Shown: positions 7,215 to 16,296 of the stretch, piece after piece
Position numbering within the stretch: the first letter of the stretch is position 1
Layout of the letters: each line of letters opens with the position of its first letter
From: an uncultured Eubacteriales bacterium
GTDB taxonomy: Bacteria; Bacillota; Clostridia; Lachnospirales; Lachnospiraceae
DNA length: 64,000 nucleotides
Assembly: GCA_900548855.1 (NCBI GenBank)
Contig: URMF01000009.1
Location: 11,513-75,512, forward strand
Reading direction: 5' to 3'
Made by a program: the position numbers and the translations under genes
The notes under the pieces: model-generated
Databases searched by the model: none
Told to the model about the DNA's origin: nothing
The model's input: the letters and a program-made list of their open reading frames with translations, nothing else

Positions 7215-7697
7215 TTGAAGGAATATGATGAATGTCAATGTTCAGATGATTTCCGGCAGCCGCAGGATATAAAGAGGGTTGGATACCAGTTAAAGGCTTT
7301 AGACCATATGTTCCGTAGGAGTATGGAGGCAAATATCCGGAAAAATGGATTTGAAGGGATGTCGGTAATTAATGCATGGATAATCGATTACCTGGTGGAT
7401 AACGAGGGAAGAGATATTTTTCAGAAGGACATCGAAAAGAATTTTAAGATAGGTAAATCCTCTATAGCAGGAACCCTGAAAATGATGGAAGAAAAAAAAT
7501 TTATTATCAGGCAGCCGGTGAAGGGGGATGCAAGACTAAAGAGGGTGTGTCTTACGGATAAGGGAAGAGAGTATTCCCGCAAAATGGAACAGGGAAGGGA
7601 TGAAATGGAGAAAAAGGTCTGCAGGGGGCTGACAGAGGAAGAGGTGAAACTGTTTTTTGATATTATCAAAAAAATGCAGGATAATCTCATAGAATAG
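7215..7697 (+). CDS. MarR-family transcriptional regulator
   Basis: Winged-helix regulator of 160 residues. The DNA-binding core includes IFQKDIEKNFKIGKSSIAGT, then MMEEKKFIIRQPVKGDARLKR (the wing, with the family D-x-R) and VCLTDKG. The long helices before and after suit MarR dimers. I chose TTG at 7215 because AAGGAG lies 8 nt upstream; the in-frame ATG at 7176 falls inside the structured repeat and lacks a ribosome site. The gene is 23 nt before an ABC exporter pair and a MATE pump, so it probably controls drug or metabolite efflux. The ligand is unknown. Confidence 0.9.
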   Translation: MKEYDECQCSDDFRQPQDIKRVGYQLKALDHMFRRSMEANIRKNGFEGMSVINAWIIDYLVDNEGRDIFQKDIEKNFKIGKSSIAGTLKMMEEKKFIIRQPVKGDARLKRVCLTDKGREYSRKMEQGRDEMEKKVCRGLTEEEVKLFFDIIKKMQDNLIE

Positions 7698-7720
7698 AGT
7701 AGTTGAAAAGGAGTGACAGC

Positions 7721-9472
7721 ATGTTAAAAACATTAATGAAGCAACTAAAAGAATTCCGAAAAGATTCCATTCTTACACCATGCTTTATGGTTTTAGAGGT
7801 CGCAATGGAGATGGTTATTCCATTGATGATGGCATCTATTATTGATGACGGTGTGGAAGTGGGAAATATTAACCATATTTATAAAATGGGTTTTTTTATG
7901 GTAATTGCAGCAGCCATCGGTCTGATAGGTGGAATTATGGGTGGTAAATATGGTGCCCGTGCTTCGGCTGGCTTTGCGAGAAATTTAAGAAAAGGAATGT
8001 ATGAGAATATTCAGACCTTTTCCTTTGCCAATATTGATAAGTTTTCGACAGCAGGTCTGGTAACCCGTATGACCACGGATGTAACCAATATCCAAAATGC
8101 ATACCAGATGATTCTCCGTATGTGCATCCGGGCGTTTTTCAGTCTGGTTTGTGCCATGTGTATGTCCTTTTTTATCAGTCCTAGGCTGGCGTCCATTTAT
8201 CTTGCAGCAGTACTGGTTCTGGGGAGCATTTTGGCACTGATTATCTATTTTGCAACCAGATATTTTAACCAGGTTTTTCCGAAGTATGATGATTTAAATG
8301 AGAGCGTACAGGAAAATGTGTCTGCTATTCGTGTGGTTAAGGCGTTTGTGAGGGAGGATTATGAGAGAAAACGTTTTACAAAGGCAAGCAACAGTCTCTA
8401 TAAAATGTTTGTAAAAGCAGAATCAATTGTCGCTTTAAATTCTCCGGTTATGATGGCGACAGTGTATACTTGTATCCTGTTGATTTCCTGGGCAGGGGCT
8501 AAGATGATTGTGGGTTCGGAGCTTGCCACTGGTGAATTAATGAGCTTATTTACTTATTGTATGAATATTCTGATGAGCCTGATGATGCTTTCCATGGTAT
8601 TTGTTATGATTTCCATGAGTACTGCCAGTGCAAAGCGTATTGCAGAGGTATTAAATGAAAAGAGTACATTGACCAATCCGGAAAACCCGGATAGGGAGGT
8701 GAGGGACGGCAGCATTTCCTTTGAGCATGTCAATTTCAGTTATCATGAAAATGCAGAGGAATGGGTGCTTAAGGATATTAATTTGGAGATTCATTCCGGC
8801 GAGACAATCGGAGTGATCGGAGGTACGGGAAGTTCTAAGACTTCTCTGGCAAATCTCATAAGCCGTATCTATGATGTATCGGAGGGATGTATTAAGGTGG
8901 GGGGCAAGGATGTCCGCTCCTACGATTTGGAAACACTGCGAAATCAGGTGGCGGTAGTGCTGCAAAAAAATGTTTTGTTCTCCGGAACCATTCTGGAAAA
9001 CCTGCGTTGGGGAGACCAGAACGCAACAAAGGAAGAGTGTATTCATGCCTGTAAGCTTGCATGTGCAGATGATTTTATTGAGAGCTTTCCAGATGGATAT
9101 GACACCTATATAGAACAGGGAGGAACCAATGTATCCGGTGGGCAGAAGCAGAGAATCTGTATTGCCCGGGCATTGTTGAAAAAACCGAAAATACTGATAC
9201 TGGATGATTCTACCAGTGCCGTGGATACGGCAACCGATGCGAGAATCCGTAAGGCATTTAAAGAGGAAATTCCAGGCACCACAAAGATTATCATTGCCCA
9301 GAGAATATCCAGCGTGGAGAATGCAGACCGTATCCTTGTCATGGAGGACGGTGAGGTAAACGGATTTGGTACCCATGAGGAATTATTGGCAAATAATGAA
9401 ATATATAAGGATATTTATGAGTCCCAGACCAGTGGAAATGGAGATTTTGACCAGGCAGGAGGTGCAAATTAA
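7721..9472 (+). CDS. ABC exporter half-transporter, degenerate-site subunit
   Basis: Fused membrane and ATPase half-transporter of 583 residues: six membrane spans in about 1-310 and an ATPase domain in about 340-575. Three catalytic positions depart from the norm. Walker A reads GGTGSSKTS, Walker B is followed by Asp (LILDDSTSAVD) in place of the catalytic Glu, and the switch His is Gln (IIAQRISSVENAD). The signature VSGGQ is intact. This pattern is known for one subunit of asymmetric heterodimeric exporters such as LmrCD and BmrCD. The ATG at 7721 follows AAGGAG. Its TAA overlaps the ATG of the partner gene. Confidence 0.92.
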   Translation: MLKTLMKQLKEFRKDSILTPCFMVLEVAMEMVIPLMMASIIDDGVEVGNINHIYKMGFFMVIAAAIGLIGGIMGGKYGARASAGFARNLRKGMYENIQTFSFANIDKFSTAGLVTRMTTDVTNIQNAYQMILRMCIRAFFSLVCAMCMSFFISPRLASIYLAAVLVLGSILALIIYFATRYFNQVFPKYDDLNESVQENVSAIRVVKAFVREDYERKRFTKASNSLYKMFVKAESIVALNSPVMMATVYTCILLISWAGAKMIVGSELATGELMSLFTYCMNILMSLMMLSMVFVMISMSTASAKRIAEVLNEKSTLTNPENPDREVRDGSISFEHVNFSYHENAEEWVLKDINLEIHSGETIGVIGGTGSSKTSLANLISRIYDVSEGCIKVGGKDVRSYDLETLRNQVAVVLQKNVLFSGTILENLRWGDQNATKEECIHACKLACADDFIESFPDGYDTYIEQGGTNVSGGQKQRICIARALLKKPKILILDDSTSAVDTATDARIRKAFKEEIPGTTKIIIAQRISSVENADRILVMEDGEVNGFGTHEELLANNEIYKDIYESQTSGNGDFDQAGGAN

Positions 9473-11433
9473 TGGGAGAGAGCAATAATATGCCAAAAAA
9501 TACATCCAATCAGATGCATGAAGAAAAGCCGGTTAAAGGACCGGGTGGAAGCGTTCCAAGAGGGCAGAAGCCTGCAGTAAAAAATCCTGGTAAGGTTTTA
9601 GGACGCTTGGGCAGTTATATTATGAAATATTATAAGTATCACATTATTACCGTGGTAATCTGTATCTTTTTAAGTGTAATCTGCAATGCTCAGGGAACCA
9701 TGTTTATGCAGACATTAATTGACGAATATATTACTCCTTTGCTTGGCAGTAAAAATCCGGATTTTTCCGGTCTGGCAGGAGCAATTGGAAGAGTGGCAGG
9801 GTTCTATGCTTTGGGAATATTTGCAACATGGCTTTATAACCGGCTTATGGTAAATGTTACCCAAGGTACTTTGCGAAATTTAAGAAATGAACTGTTTACC
9901 CATATGGAAGGGCTGCCAATCAAATATTTTGATACCCATGCCCATGGAGATATCATGTCGGTATATACCAATGATGTAGACACACTCAGACAGGTTATTT
10001 CCCAGAGTATGCCGCAGCTGCTAAACAGTGGAATTACGATTATAACGGTGCTGGTCTGCATGATTAAATTAAATATTCCACTGACTGCAGTAACTATGGT
10101 TATGGTTTGTATTATGTTGGTAGTCACCAGAAAAGTATCTGGAAAGTCTGGAAAATATTTCATGCAGCAGCAAAAGGATATTGGTATTGTTAATGGTTAT
10201 ATTGAAGAAATGATGTCTGGACAGAAAGTGGTTAAGGTGTTCTGCCATGAGGAAGAAAGTATTAAGGATTTTAATGTGTTAAATGACCAGTTATTTGAAA
10301 GCGCCTATCAGGCAAATAAATTTGCCAATATGTTAGGTCCGATTAATGCCCAGCTTGGCAATATGAGTTATGTGGTATGTACCATAGTTGGTGGATTAAT
10401 GGCTTTATCGGGAATTGGTGGCTTGACCCTTGGTACCCTTGCCAGCTTCCTGTCCTTTAATAAGAGCTTTAATATGCCAATCAACCAGATTAGTATGCAG
10501 TTGAATTCTATTGTTATGGCGCTTGCCGGCGCAGACAGGGTGTTCCATTTATTGGATGAGGAGCCGGAGGTGGATGATGGTTATGTGAAGCTGGTAGTGG
10601 CAGAAGAGAAAAATGGGGAATTAACGGAAAGCGATAAGAACTATACCGGCAAATGGGCATGGAAGCATGAGCATCAGGCAGATGGAAGCGTGACCTATGA
10701 GCCTCTACAGGGAGGAGTCGTATTTGACGGGGTGGATTTTGGCTACGATGACAGCAAAATGGTTTTACATGATGTGAAGCTTTATGCAAAGCCGGGACAG
10801 AAGATTGCTTTTGTCGGTTCAACCGGAGCGGGTAAGACAACGATAACCAACCTGATTAACCGGTTCTATGATATACAGGACGGTAAAATTCGTTATGATG
10901 GAATTAATGTGAATAAGATTAAGAAGGCGGATTTGCGGCATTCTTTGGGAATCGTATTGCAGGATACGCATTTATTTACTGATACGGTAAGGGAGAACAT
11001 CCGGTATGGTAATCTGGATGCAACAGATGAGGAAGTGGTGGCAGCAGCAAAGCTTGCCAATGCTCATAATTTCATCAAGCATTTACCACAGGGGTATGAT
11101 ACCGTACTGACCGGAGACGGGGCAAATTTAAGCCAGGGGCAGAGACAACTTCTCGCCATTGCCAGGGCTGCCATTGCCAATCCTCCGGCTCTGATTTTGG
11201 ATGAAGCAACCTCGTCCATTGATACCCGTACCGAGCGTCTGGTACAGGACGGTATGGATAAACTGATGGAGGGAAGGACCACCTTTGTGATTGCCCATCG
11301 ATTATCCACAGTCCGAAACAGCGACTGTATCATTGTGCTGGAGCATGGCCGGATTATTGAAAAGGGTACCCATGATGAGCTGATTGAGCAGAAGGGAAAG
11401 TATTATCAGCTGTATACAGGAAAAACAGCATAG
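9472..11433 (+). CDS. ABC exporter half-transporter, consensus-site subunit
   Basis: Partner of the preceding half-transporter, 653 residues. A cytoplasmic extension of about 45 residues precedes six membrane spans. The ATPase domain (about 410-650) has Walker A GSTGAGKTT, Walker B with catalytic Glu (ALILDEATSSID) and an intact switch His (VIAHRLSTV). The signature is LSQGQ, a change from LSGGQ that is expected in these asymmetric pairs. An insertion of about 50 residues (near 375-430, EKNGELTESDKNYTGKW) lies before the ATPase domain. Start and stop overlap at TAATG, with AGGAGG upstream. The pair probably exports drugs or lipids under the MarR-type protein. Confidence 0.92.
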   Translation: MGESNNMPKNTSNQMHEEKPVKGPGGSVPRGQKPAVKNPGKVLGRLGSYIMKYYKYHIITVVICIFLSVICNAQGTMFMQTLIDEYITPLLGSKNPDFSGLAGAIGRVAGFYALGIFATWLYNRLMVNVTQGTLRNLRNELFTHMEGLPIKYFDTHAHGDIMSVYTNDVDTLRQVISQSMPQLLNSGITIITVLVCMIKLNIPLTAVTMVMVCIMLVVTRKVSGKSGKYFMQQQKDIGIVNGYIEEMMSGQKVVKVFCHEEESIKDFNVLNDQLFESAYQANKFANMLGPINAQLGNMSYVVCTIVGGLMALSGIGGLTLGTLASFLSFNKSFNMPINQISMQLNSIVMALAGADRVFHLLDEEPEVDDGYVKLVVAEEKNGELTESDKNYTGKWAWKHEHQADGSVTYEPLQGGVVFDGVDFGYDDSKMVLHDVKLYAKPGQKIAFVGSTGAGKTTITNLINRFYDIQDGKIRYDGINVNKIKKADLRHSLGIVLQDTHLFTDTVRENIRYGNLDATDEEVVAAAKLANAHNFIKHLPQGYDTVLTGDGANLSQGQRQLLAIARAAIANPPALILDEATSSIDTRTERLVQDGMDKLMEGRTTFVIAHRLSTVRNSDCIIVLEHGRIIEKGTHDELIEQKGKYYQLYTGKTA

Positions 11434-11499
11434 CAGGCGGTTATACTGTTCAGGCTGGAAATTAACTAGCTAAATTATCTTACAGAGAGGGAAAAGGAT

Positions 11500-12894
11500 A
11501 TGGATAAGAAGGATAAGACAATAGAGATTTTTCAGAATGCGCCGGTGCCAAAGGCGGTTATCAGTAACATTGTTCCGTCCATTATCAGTATGATTATGGT
11601 ACTTCTGTATAATCTGGCAGATACCTTTTTCATTGGACAAACAAAAAATGCATATATGGTAGCGGCAGTGTCCATTGCAACGCCGGTATTTCTAATTTTT
11701 ATGGCGGTGGGAATGCTGTTTGGAATCGGCGGGACATCGCTGATTTCCAGAATGTTGGGAGAGGGAAGGGAGGATAAGGCAAGGAAAACCTCCTCCTTCT
11801 GTTTCTGGACAGGACTTACCATTGGAGTGATTGCCATGATACTGATTTGGATTTTTGTGGAGCCGCTTTGCAGGCTGGTGGGTGCCAGTGATGATACGAT
11901 AGAGTATGCGGCGCAATATCTGAATATTGTGGCATTAGGAATTCCCTTTCTGATTATCAGTAATGCCTTTAGCAATATTATTCGTTCAGAGGGACGTGCC
12001 AAAACTGCCATGAGCGGCATGATTATCGGAAATCTCATGAATATTGTATTAGACCCGGTTATGATACTGGGATTTGGCTGGAATGTGGCAGGTGCCGCTG
12101 TGGCAACGGTAATTGGCAATGTATTTTCGGCTGTATTTTATATCACCCATCTGGTATCCAGACGGAGTATGCTGTCCATCAAATTAAAGGATTACAAGGC
12201 TTCGGAGCGTATTGCAACTGGAGTAATGGCGATTGGGATTCCGGCATCCCTGAACAGTATTTTGATGAGTGTATCCAATATTCTTATCAATAAAGTTATG
12301 GCAGGCTATGGAGATATGGCGGTGGCTGGTCTTGGAGTTGCCATGAAGGTGAATATGATTGTGGTTATGCTGCTGATTGGTCTCGGAACCGGTATCCAGC
12401 CTCTGTTAGGCTTCTGCTTCGGGGCAAGGAATAAGAAGCGGTATATGGCAGTGCTTAAGTTTTCCTTATGTCTGGCATTTGGGCTCAGTCTGGTTATGAC
12501 GGTAATCTGTTACTGCTTTGCCGGGCCGCTTGTCACGGCATTTCTGGACAATGCGGATGCCTTTACCTATGGAATGCAGTTTTCAAGAATTTATATCTTG
12601 TCTGGACCGGTTATCGGGATTTTATTTGTGATGATTAACGCCATCCAGTCCACTGGTGCTGCAGTACCATCCTTGATTCTTTCCATCAGCAGGCAGGGAC
12701 TTTTGTATATGCCGATTCTGTTTCTGCTTACCCAGATTTTTGATTCTGCAAGGCTGGTGGCTTTGGCGCAGCCGGTGACGGATTATCTGGCGGCGGTATT
12801 GGCGGTAGTTTTATTTATTGTAACCTATCGGAAATATTTTCTGCATTTTGAAGAAATGGCGGATGAGAATGAACAATATTCACACACCGAGTGA
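11500..12894 (+). CDS. MATE-family efflux transporter
   Basis: Polytopic membrane protein of 464 residues with about twelve spans in two homologous halves, the MATE pattern. Typical motifs are NLADTFFIGQ near residue 37, GGTSLISRMLGEG near 75 and GFGWNVAGAAVAT near 187; the second half has GLGTGIQPLLGFCFGA. MATE proteins export cationic compounds in exchange for Na+ or H+. It lies 66 nt after the ABC exporter pair, and no terminator separates them, so co-transcription with the MarR cluster is likely. A terminator follows. The substrate is not predictable. Confidence 0.92.
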   Translation: MDKKDKTIEIFQNAPVPKAVISNIVPSIISMIMVLLYNLADTFFIGQTKNAYMVAAVSIATPVFLIFMAVGMLFGIGGTSLISRMLGEGREDKARKTSSFCFWTGLTIGVIAMILIWIFVEPLCRLVGASDDTIEYAAQYLNIVALGIPFLIISNAFSNIIRSEGRAKTAMSGMIIGNLMNIVLDPVMILGFGWNVAGAAVATVIGNVFSAVFYITHLVSRRSMLSIKLKDYKASERIATGVMAIGIPASLNSILMSVSNILINKVMAGYGDMAVAGLGVAMKVNMIVVMLLIGLGTGIQPLLGFCFGARNKKRYMAVLKFSLCLAFGLSLVMTVICYCFAGPLVTAFLDNADAFTYGMQFSRIYILSGPVIGILFVMINAIQSTGAAVPSLILSISRQGLLYMPILFLLTQIFDSARLVALAQPVTDYLAAVLAVVLFIVTYRKYFLHFEEMADENEQYSHTE

Positions 12895-12913
12895 AATCTT
12901 TTCATATTTTCAC

Positions 12914-12942
12914 TTTACATTTAAGCCCGTAGCACCTATAAT
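12914..12942 (+). promoter_or_regulatory. Sigma-A promoter of the por operon, inside a terminator
   Basis: TTTACA (12914-12919), 17-nt spacer, TATAAT (12937-12942). The -10 lies in the loop of the hairpin that terminates the upstream MATE gene. The start codon of porC is about 100 nt downstream. Confidence 0.72.
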
Positions 12943-12969
12943 AACGGATAGTGTGCTGTGGGCTTTCTT
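12923..12969 (+). terminator. Terminator of the efflux cluster
   Basis: AAGCCC-gt-AGCAC pairs with GTGCT-gt-GGGCTT around a loop that contains the por promoter -10; TTTCTT follows. The two internal gt/gt positions are mismatched. Confidence 0.65.
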
Positions 12970-13044
12970 GATAAAATGAATCAAAAAGGAATCAGCAGCC
13001 CAAAAGATTGGGAAAGTGAATTAAGAAAACAAGGAGTGTAAAAC

Positions 13045-13617
13045 GTGAAAAACACAGTAGAAATCAGATGGCACGGCAGAGGCGGCCAGGGTGCCAAATC
13101 AGCGGCATTAATGCTGGCGGATGCTGCATTTATGACAGGAAAACATGTACAGGGCTTTCCAGAATATGGTCCGGAGCGGATGGGAGCGCCCATTACGGCA
13201 TATAACCGGATTAGTGAGAATCCAATCCGTGTACATTCCAACATTTATGACCCGGACTATGTGGTTGTAGTAGATGAGACATTGTTGGAGAGTGTAGATG
13301 TGACGGCAGGGCTAAATCCGGAGGGTGCCATTGTCATTAATACCACAAAGAGTGTGGAGGAGGTAAAGCCGTTCTTAAAGGGGTATACCGGCGGAGTGTA
13401 TACGATAGATGCAAGGGAGATTTCCGAAAAGTGCTTAGGCAGATATTTCCCAAATTCCCCGATGCTGGCAGCCATCGTTGCAATCAGTAAGGTTATGACG
13501 AAGGAGGATTTCTTCCGGGAGATGGAAGGCTCCTACAAGCACAAATTTGCAAAGAAGCCGGAGGTTATCGAGGGCAACCTTAAGGCGTTACATATGGCAT
13601 ATGAGGAGGTGGAGTAA
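13045..13617 (+). CDS. porC: Pyruvate:ferredoxin oxidoreductase, gamma subunit
   Basis: Gamma subunit of a four-subunit 2-oxoacid:ferredoxin oxidoreductase, 190 residues. WHGRGGQGAKSAALMLADA near the N-terminus is the hallmark of the family, and FPEYGPERMGAPITAYNRI follows. The gene starts with GTG at 13045 behind AAGGAG. It heads an operon with the delta, alpha and beta genes in the order gamma-delta-alpha-beta, as in archaeal and thermophile POR. The enzyme oxidises pyruvate with CoA to acetyl-CoA, CO2 and reduced ferredoxin. A 2-oxoisovalerate-type substrate cannot be fully excluded from this subunit. Confidence 0.9.
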   Translation: MKNTVEIRWHGRGGQGAKSAALMLADAAFMTGKHVQGFPEYGPERMGAPITAYNRISENPIRVHSNIYDPDYVVVVDETLLESVDVTAGLNPEGAIVINTTKSVEEVKPFLKGYTGGVYTIDAREISEKCLGRYFPNSPMLAAIVAISKVMTKEDFFREMEGSYKHKFAKKPEVIEGNLKALHMAYEEVE

Positions 13618-13923
13618 ATGGCGGCAACGGATATTACAAAGATTACAGAAAAGAGTAACTGGCAGGATATAACAGAGGGAAATCAGATTTATGGCGCCGG
13701 AACCTCCAAGTTATTCAATACAGGGGAATGGAGAACTCAGACTCCGGTTTTTGACCCGGAAAAATGCAAACAGTGTCTGTTATGTGTACCGGTATGCCCG
13801 GACAGTTCCATTCCGGTAACAGATTGTAAGAGAGAAGATTTTGACTATGACCACTGTAAAGGCTGTGGTATCTGCGCAAAGGTATGTCCTTTTGATGCAA
13901 TTTCCATGAAGGAGGGACAGTAA
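13618..13923 (+). CDS. porD: Pyruvate:ferredoxin oxidoreductase, delta subunit
   Basis: Ferredoxin-like subunit of 101 residues that holds two [4Fe-4S] clusters. The clusters are bound by CKQCLLCVPVCP and CKGCGICAKVCP, both complete CxxCxxCxxxCP motifs in the C-terminal half. It carries electrons from the TPP site in the beta subunit to external ferredoxin. The ATG directly follows the porC stop codon, and GAGGAGG at the porC end serves as its ribosome site, so the two are tightly coupled. The first 40 residues contain the EWRTQTPVFDPEKC lead typical of this subunit. Confidence 0.93.
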   Translation: MAATDITKITEKSNWQDITEGNQIYGAGTSKLFNTGEWRTQTPVFDPEKCKQCLLCVPVCPDSSIPVTDCKREDFDYDHCKGCGICAKVCPFDAISMKEGQ

Positions 13924-13924
13924 G

Positions 13925-15148
13925 ATGGCAATTCGAGAACGTTTATCCGGAAATGAAGCGATTTCCTATGCAATCAAGCAGGTAAATCCTGATGTTATGC
14001 CTGCATTTCCGATTACTCCATCCACGGAAATTCCGCAGTATGTGGCAAATTACATTGCAAATGGTGAGATGGATACGGATTTTATTCCGGTGGAGAGTGA
14101 ACACAGCTCCATGAGTGCAACGATTGGTGCTTCGGCAGCGGGAGCAAGGGCGCTTACAGCAACTTCATCCTGCGGTCTGGCACTGATGTGGGAGGAGCTT
14201 TATGTGGCGGCTTCCAACCGTTTACCGCTGGCACTTTGTCTTGTAAACAGAGCGTTATCCGGTCCGATTAACATTAACTGTGACCATTCCGATTCCATGG
14301 GAGCAAGGGATACCGGATTTATTCAGATTTATGCAGAGAACAACCAGGAGGTATATGATAATTTTGTTCAGGCGTACCGTATTTCCGAGCATAAGGATGT
14401 CAGACTTCCAATTATGATTTGTCAGGATGGTTTTATCACCAGTCATGCAGTAGAGAATATTGAATTATTAGAAGATGATAAGGTTAAGAGTTTTGTGGGC
14501 GAGTATGAGCCGGAAAATTATCTGTTAAATGCAGACCAGCCGATGGCGCTGGGTCCATATGCGGTTTCCAATTACTATATGGAGACGAAAATGGCACAGA
14601 ATACCGCCATGAACAATGCAAAGAAGGTTATCTTAGAGGTTGGTAAGGAATTTGGTGAACTGTCAGGAAGAAGCTATGGCTTTTTTGAAGAGTACCGCTT
14701 AGAGGATGCAGACTATGCATTGGTAATGATTGGCTCAGCAGCGGGAACCACCAAGGATGCAGTGGATGCATTGCGGGAGCAGGGAATGAAGGTTGGCTTA
14801 TTAAAGCTTAGGGTGTTCCGTCCGTTCCCGGATGAGGAAATTGCTAACGCCCTTAAAAACTGCAAAATGGTTGCTATTATGGACAGAAGCGAGTGCTTCC
14901 GGGGCAAGGGCGGTCCCCTTGGAGCCGAGGTAAAGGCAGCCCTTTATGACTATGCAAAGGATGTAAAGGCATTTAATCTTGTTTATGGTCTGGGTGGAAG
15001 AGATTTCACAGTGGAAGAGGCAGAGCAGATTTACAAGGATTTGGAAGCTTACGATAGAGAAGGCAAAGCGTTTGAAGAGTACCGTTATGTGGGATTGCGC
15101 GGAGAGGGCTATACCGTAAGCCGTGAGAATCCTGCAAAGAAGAATTAG
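13925..15148 (+). CDS. porA: Pyruvate:ferredoxin oxidoreductase, alpha subunit
   Basis: Alpha subunit, 407 residues, with the pyrimidine-side fold of the TPP enzyme. Typical motifs are GNEAISYAIKQ, FPITPSTEIPQ, ESEHSSMSATIGASAAGAR and TSSCGLALMWEELY near residues 55-95, and RVFRPFPDEEI in the transketolase C-terminal domain. The ATG at 13925 follows GGAGGG and lies one base after the porD stop. It makes the active site with the beta subunit encoded 15 nt downstream. The length is normal for the split enzyme; the single-chain PFOR of many clostridia is near 1170 residues. Confidence 0.93.
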   Translation: MAIRERLSGNEAISYAIKQVNPDVMPAFPITPSTEIPQYVANYIANGEMDTDFIPVESEHSSMSATIGASAAGARALTATSSCGLALMWEELYVAASNRLPLALCLVNRALSGPININCDHSDSMGARDTGFIQIYAENNQEVYDNFVQAYRISEHKDVRLPIMICQDGFITSHAVENIELLEDDKVKSFVGEYEPENYLLNADQPMALGPYAVSNYYMETKMAQNTAMNNAKKVILEVGKEFGELSGRSYGFFEEYRLEDADYALVMIGSAAGTTKDAVDALREQGMKVGLLKLRVFRPFPDEEIANALKNCKMVAIMDRSECFRGKGGPLGAEVKAALYDYAKDVKAFNLVYGLGGRDFTVEEAEQIYKDLEAYDREGKAFEEYRYVGLRGEGYTVSRENPAKKN

Positions 15149-15163
15149 AGGGAGGCAGATGAG

Positions 15164-16099
15164 ATGAGTTATAATTTTAAGGCAGAAATGAATAAACCGG
15201 AACGTCTGGCTCCAGGACACAGAATGTGTGCCGGATGCGGCGGAACCATTGCGGTTCGAGCAGTGCTTCGTGCCCTTCATGAGGGTGACAAGGCGGTTAT
15301 CGGTAATGCTACGGGATGTCTGGAGGTTTCTACCTTTATGTATCCGTATACGGCATATGAGGACAGTTATATCCACAATGCGTTTGAAAATGCCGGTGCA
15401 ACCATGAGTGGTGTGGAGACAGCTTATAATGTATTAAAGAGAAAAGGAAAGATTGACGATACCTATAAATTTATCACGTTTGGTGGTGACGGTGGTACAT
15501 ACGATATCGGTTTACAGTCCTTATCCGGTGCCATGGAGCGTAACCATGATTTTGTCTATGTGTGCTACGATAACGGTGCCTATATGAATACCGGTATCCA
15601 GCGTTCCTCTGCAACCCCGATGTATGCAGATACCACCACAACACCGGTGGGAAGCCAGTCTAATGGTAAAATGCAGAACCGTAAGGATTTAGCTTCCATT
15701 ATTGCAGCCCATGATGTTCCTTATGTGGGACAATCTACGTTACTTGGCAATTTCAAGGATCTACATACAAAGGCGGAAAAGGCGATTTATACCGAGGGTG
15801 CCTGTTTCCTGAATGTCATGGCACCATGTCCGAGAGGATGGAGATATCCGACTGAGGATATTATGGAGATTTGTAAACTGGGTGTGGAGACCTGTTACTG
15901 GCCATTGTTTGAGGTGGACCACGGCAAATGGATTCTCAATTATGAGCCGAAGAAGAAACTTCCGATTGAGGATTTCTTACGGCCACAGGGAAGATTCAAG
16001 CATTTATTCAAGAAGGGAAATGAAGATTTAATCGTGCAGTTCCAGGAGGAAGTGGACAGACGGTGGGAAGAGCTTCAGTTCCGGTGTTCAAAGTATTAG
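15164..16099 (+). CDS. porB: Pyruvate:ferredoxin oxidoreductase, beta subunit
   Basis: TPP-binding beta subunit, 311 residues. The N-terminus has GHRMCAGCGG, which supplies two ligands of the proximal [4Fe-4S] cluster. The TPP and Mg2+ motif is FGGDGGTYDIGLQSLSGAME, followed by YDNGAYMNTGIQRS. TTTTPVGS follows and is typical of pyruvate enzymes. GGGAGG precedes the ATG. It is the last gene of the por operon, and a double-hairpin terminator starts 16 nt after the stop. Confidence 0.94.
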   Translation: MSYNFKAEMNKPERLAPGHRMCAGCGGTIAVRAVLRALHEGDKAVIGNATGCLEVSTFMYPYTAYEDSYIHNAFENAGATMSGVETAYNVLKRKGKIDDTYKFITFGGDGGTYDIGLQSLSGAMERNHDFVYVCYDNGAYMNTGIQRSSATPMYADTTTTPVGSQSNGKMQNRKDLASIIAAHDVPYVGQSTLLGNFKDLHTKAEKAIYTEGACFLNVMAPCPRGWRYPTEDIMEICKLGVETCYWPLFEVDHGKWILNYEPKKKLPIEDFLRPQGRFKHLFKKGNEDLIVQFQEEVDRRWEELQFRCSKY

Positions 16100-16115
16100 A
16101 ATAGAAAAAGTGTTG

Positions 16116-16198
16116 ACAGCAGGGAGATATATTCGTATTTTCCTGCTGTTTTTGTTGCCAAGCATATGAGAAAATGGTCCGGTGGACTATTTTTGAGT
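16116..16198 (+). terminator. Double-hairpin terminator, module copy 2
   Basis: First stem ACAGCAGG (16116-16123) / CCTGCTGT (16142-16149) with TTTTTGTTG ends the por operon. The conserved module follows: CCAAGCATATGAG, second stem AAAATGGTCC-ggt-GGACTATTTT with one G-U or mismatch pair, and TTTTTGAGT. The T-run spacer TTTTTGTTG is shared with copies 3, 4 and (with one change) 5. Confidence 0.8.
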
Positions 16199-16235
16199 TG
16201 CCATATATATGAAGAAAAGCTTTCCGGCATTTGGC

Positions 16236-16264
16236 ATGACATTTTAGATACTTTATAGTATAAT
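16236..16264 (+). promoter_or_regulatory. Promoter of the XRE-GNAT gene region
   Basis: ATGACA (16236-16241), 17-nt spacer, TATAAT (16259-16264). The transcript would have a leader of about 130 nt before the start codon at 16404. The leader holds one short reading frame and no clear hairpin. Confidence 0.6.
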
Positions 16265-16296
16265 TGTGAAATGGAAGTAAAATCCACGAGGTTACT

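Noticed and set aside
8651..9376. Minus-strand open frame of 241 codons inside the first ABC exporter gene
   Set aside because: It lies opposite a well-conserved ATPase domain, has no recognisable motif and no ribosome site; it is a shadow of codon bias.
11532..12119. Minus-strand open frame of 195 codons opposite the MATE gene
   Set aside because: Antisense to a clear membrane transporter; no independent support.
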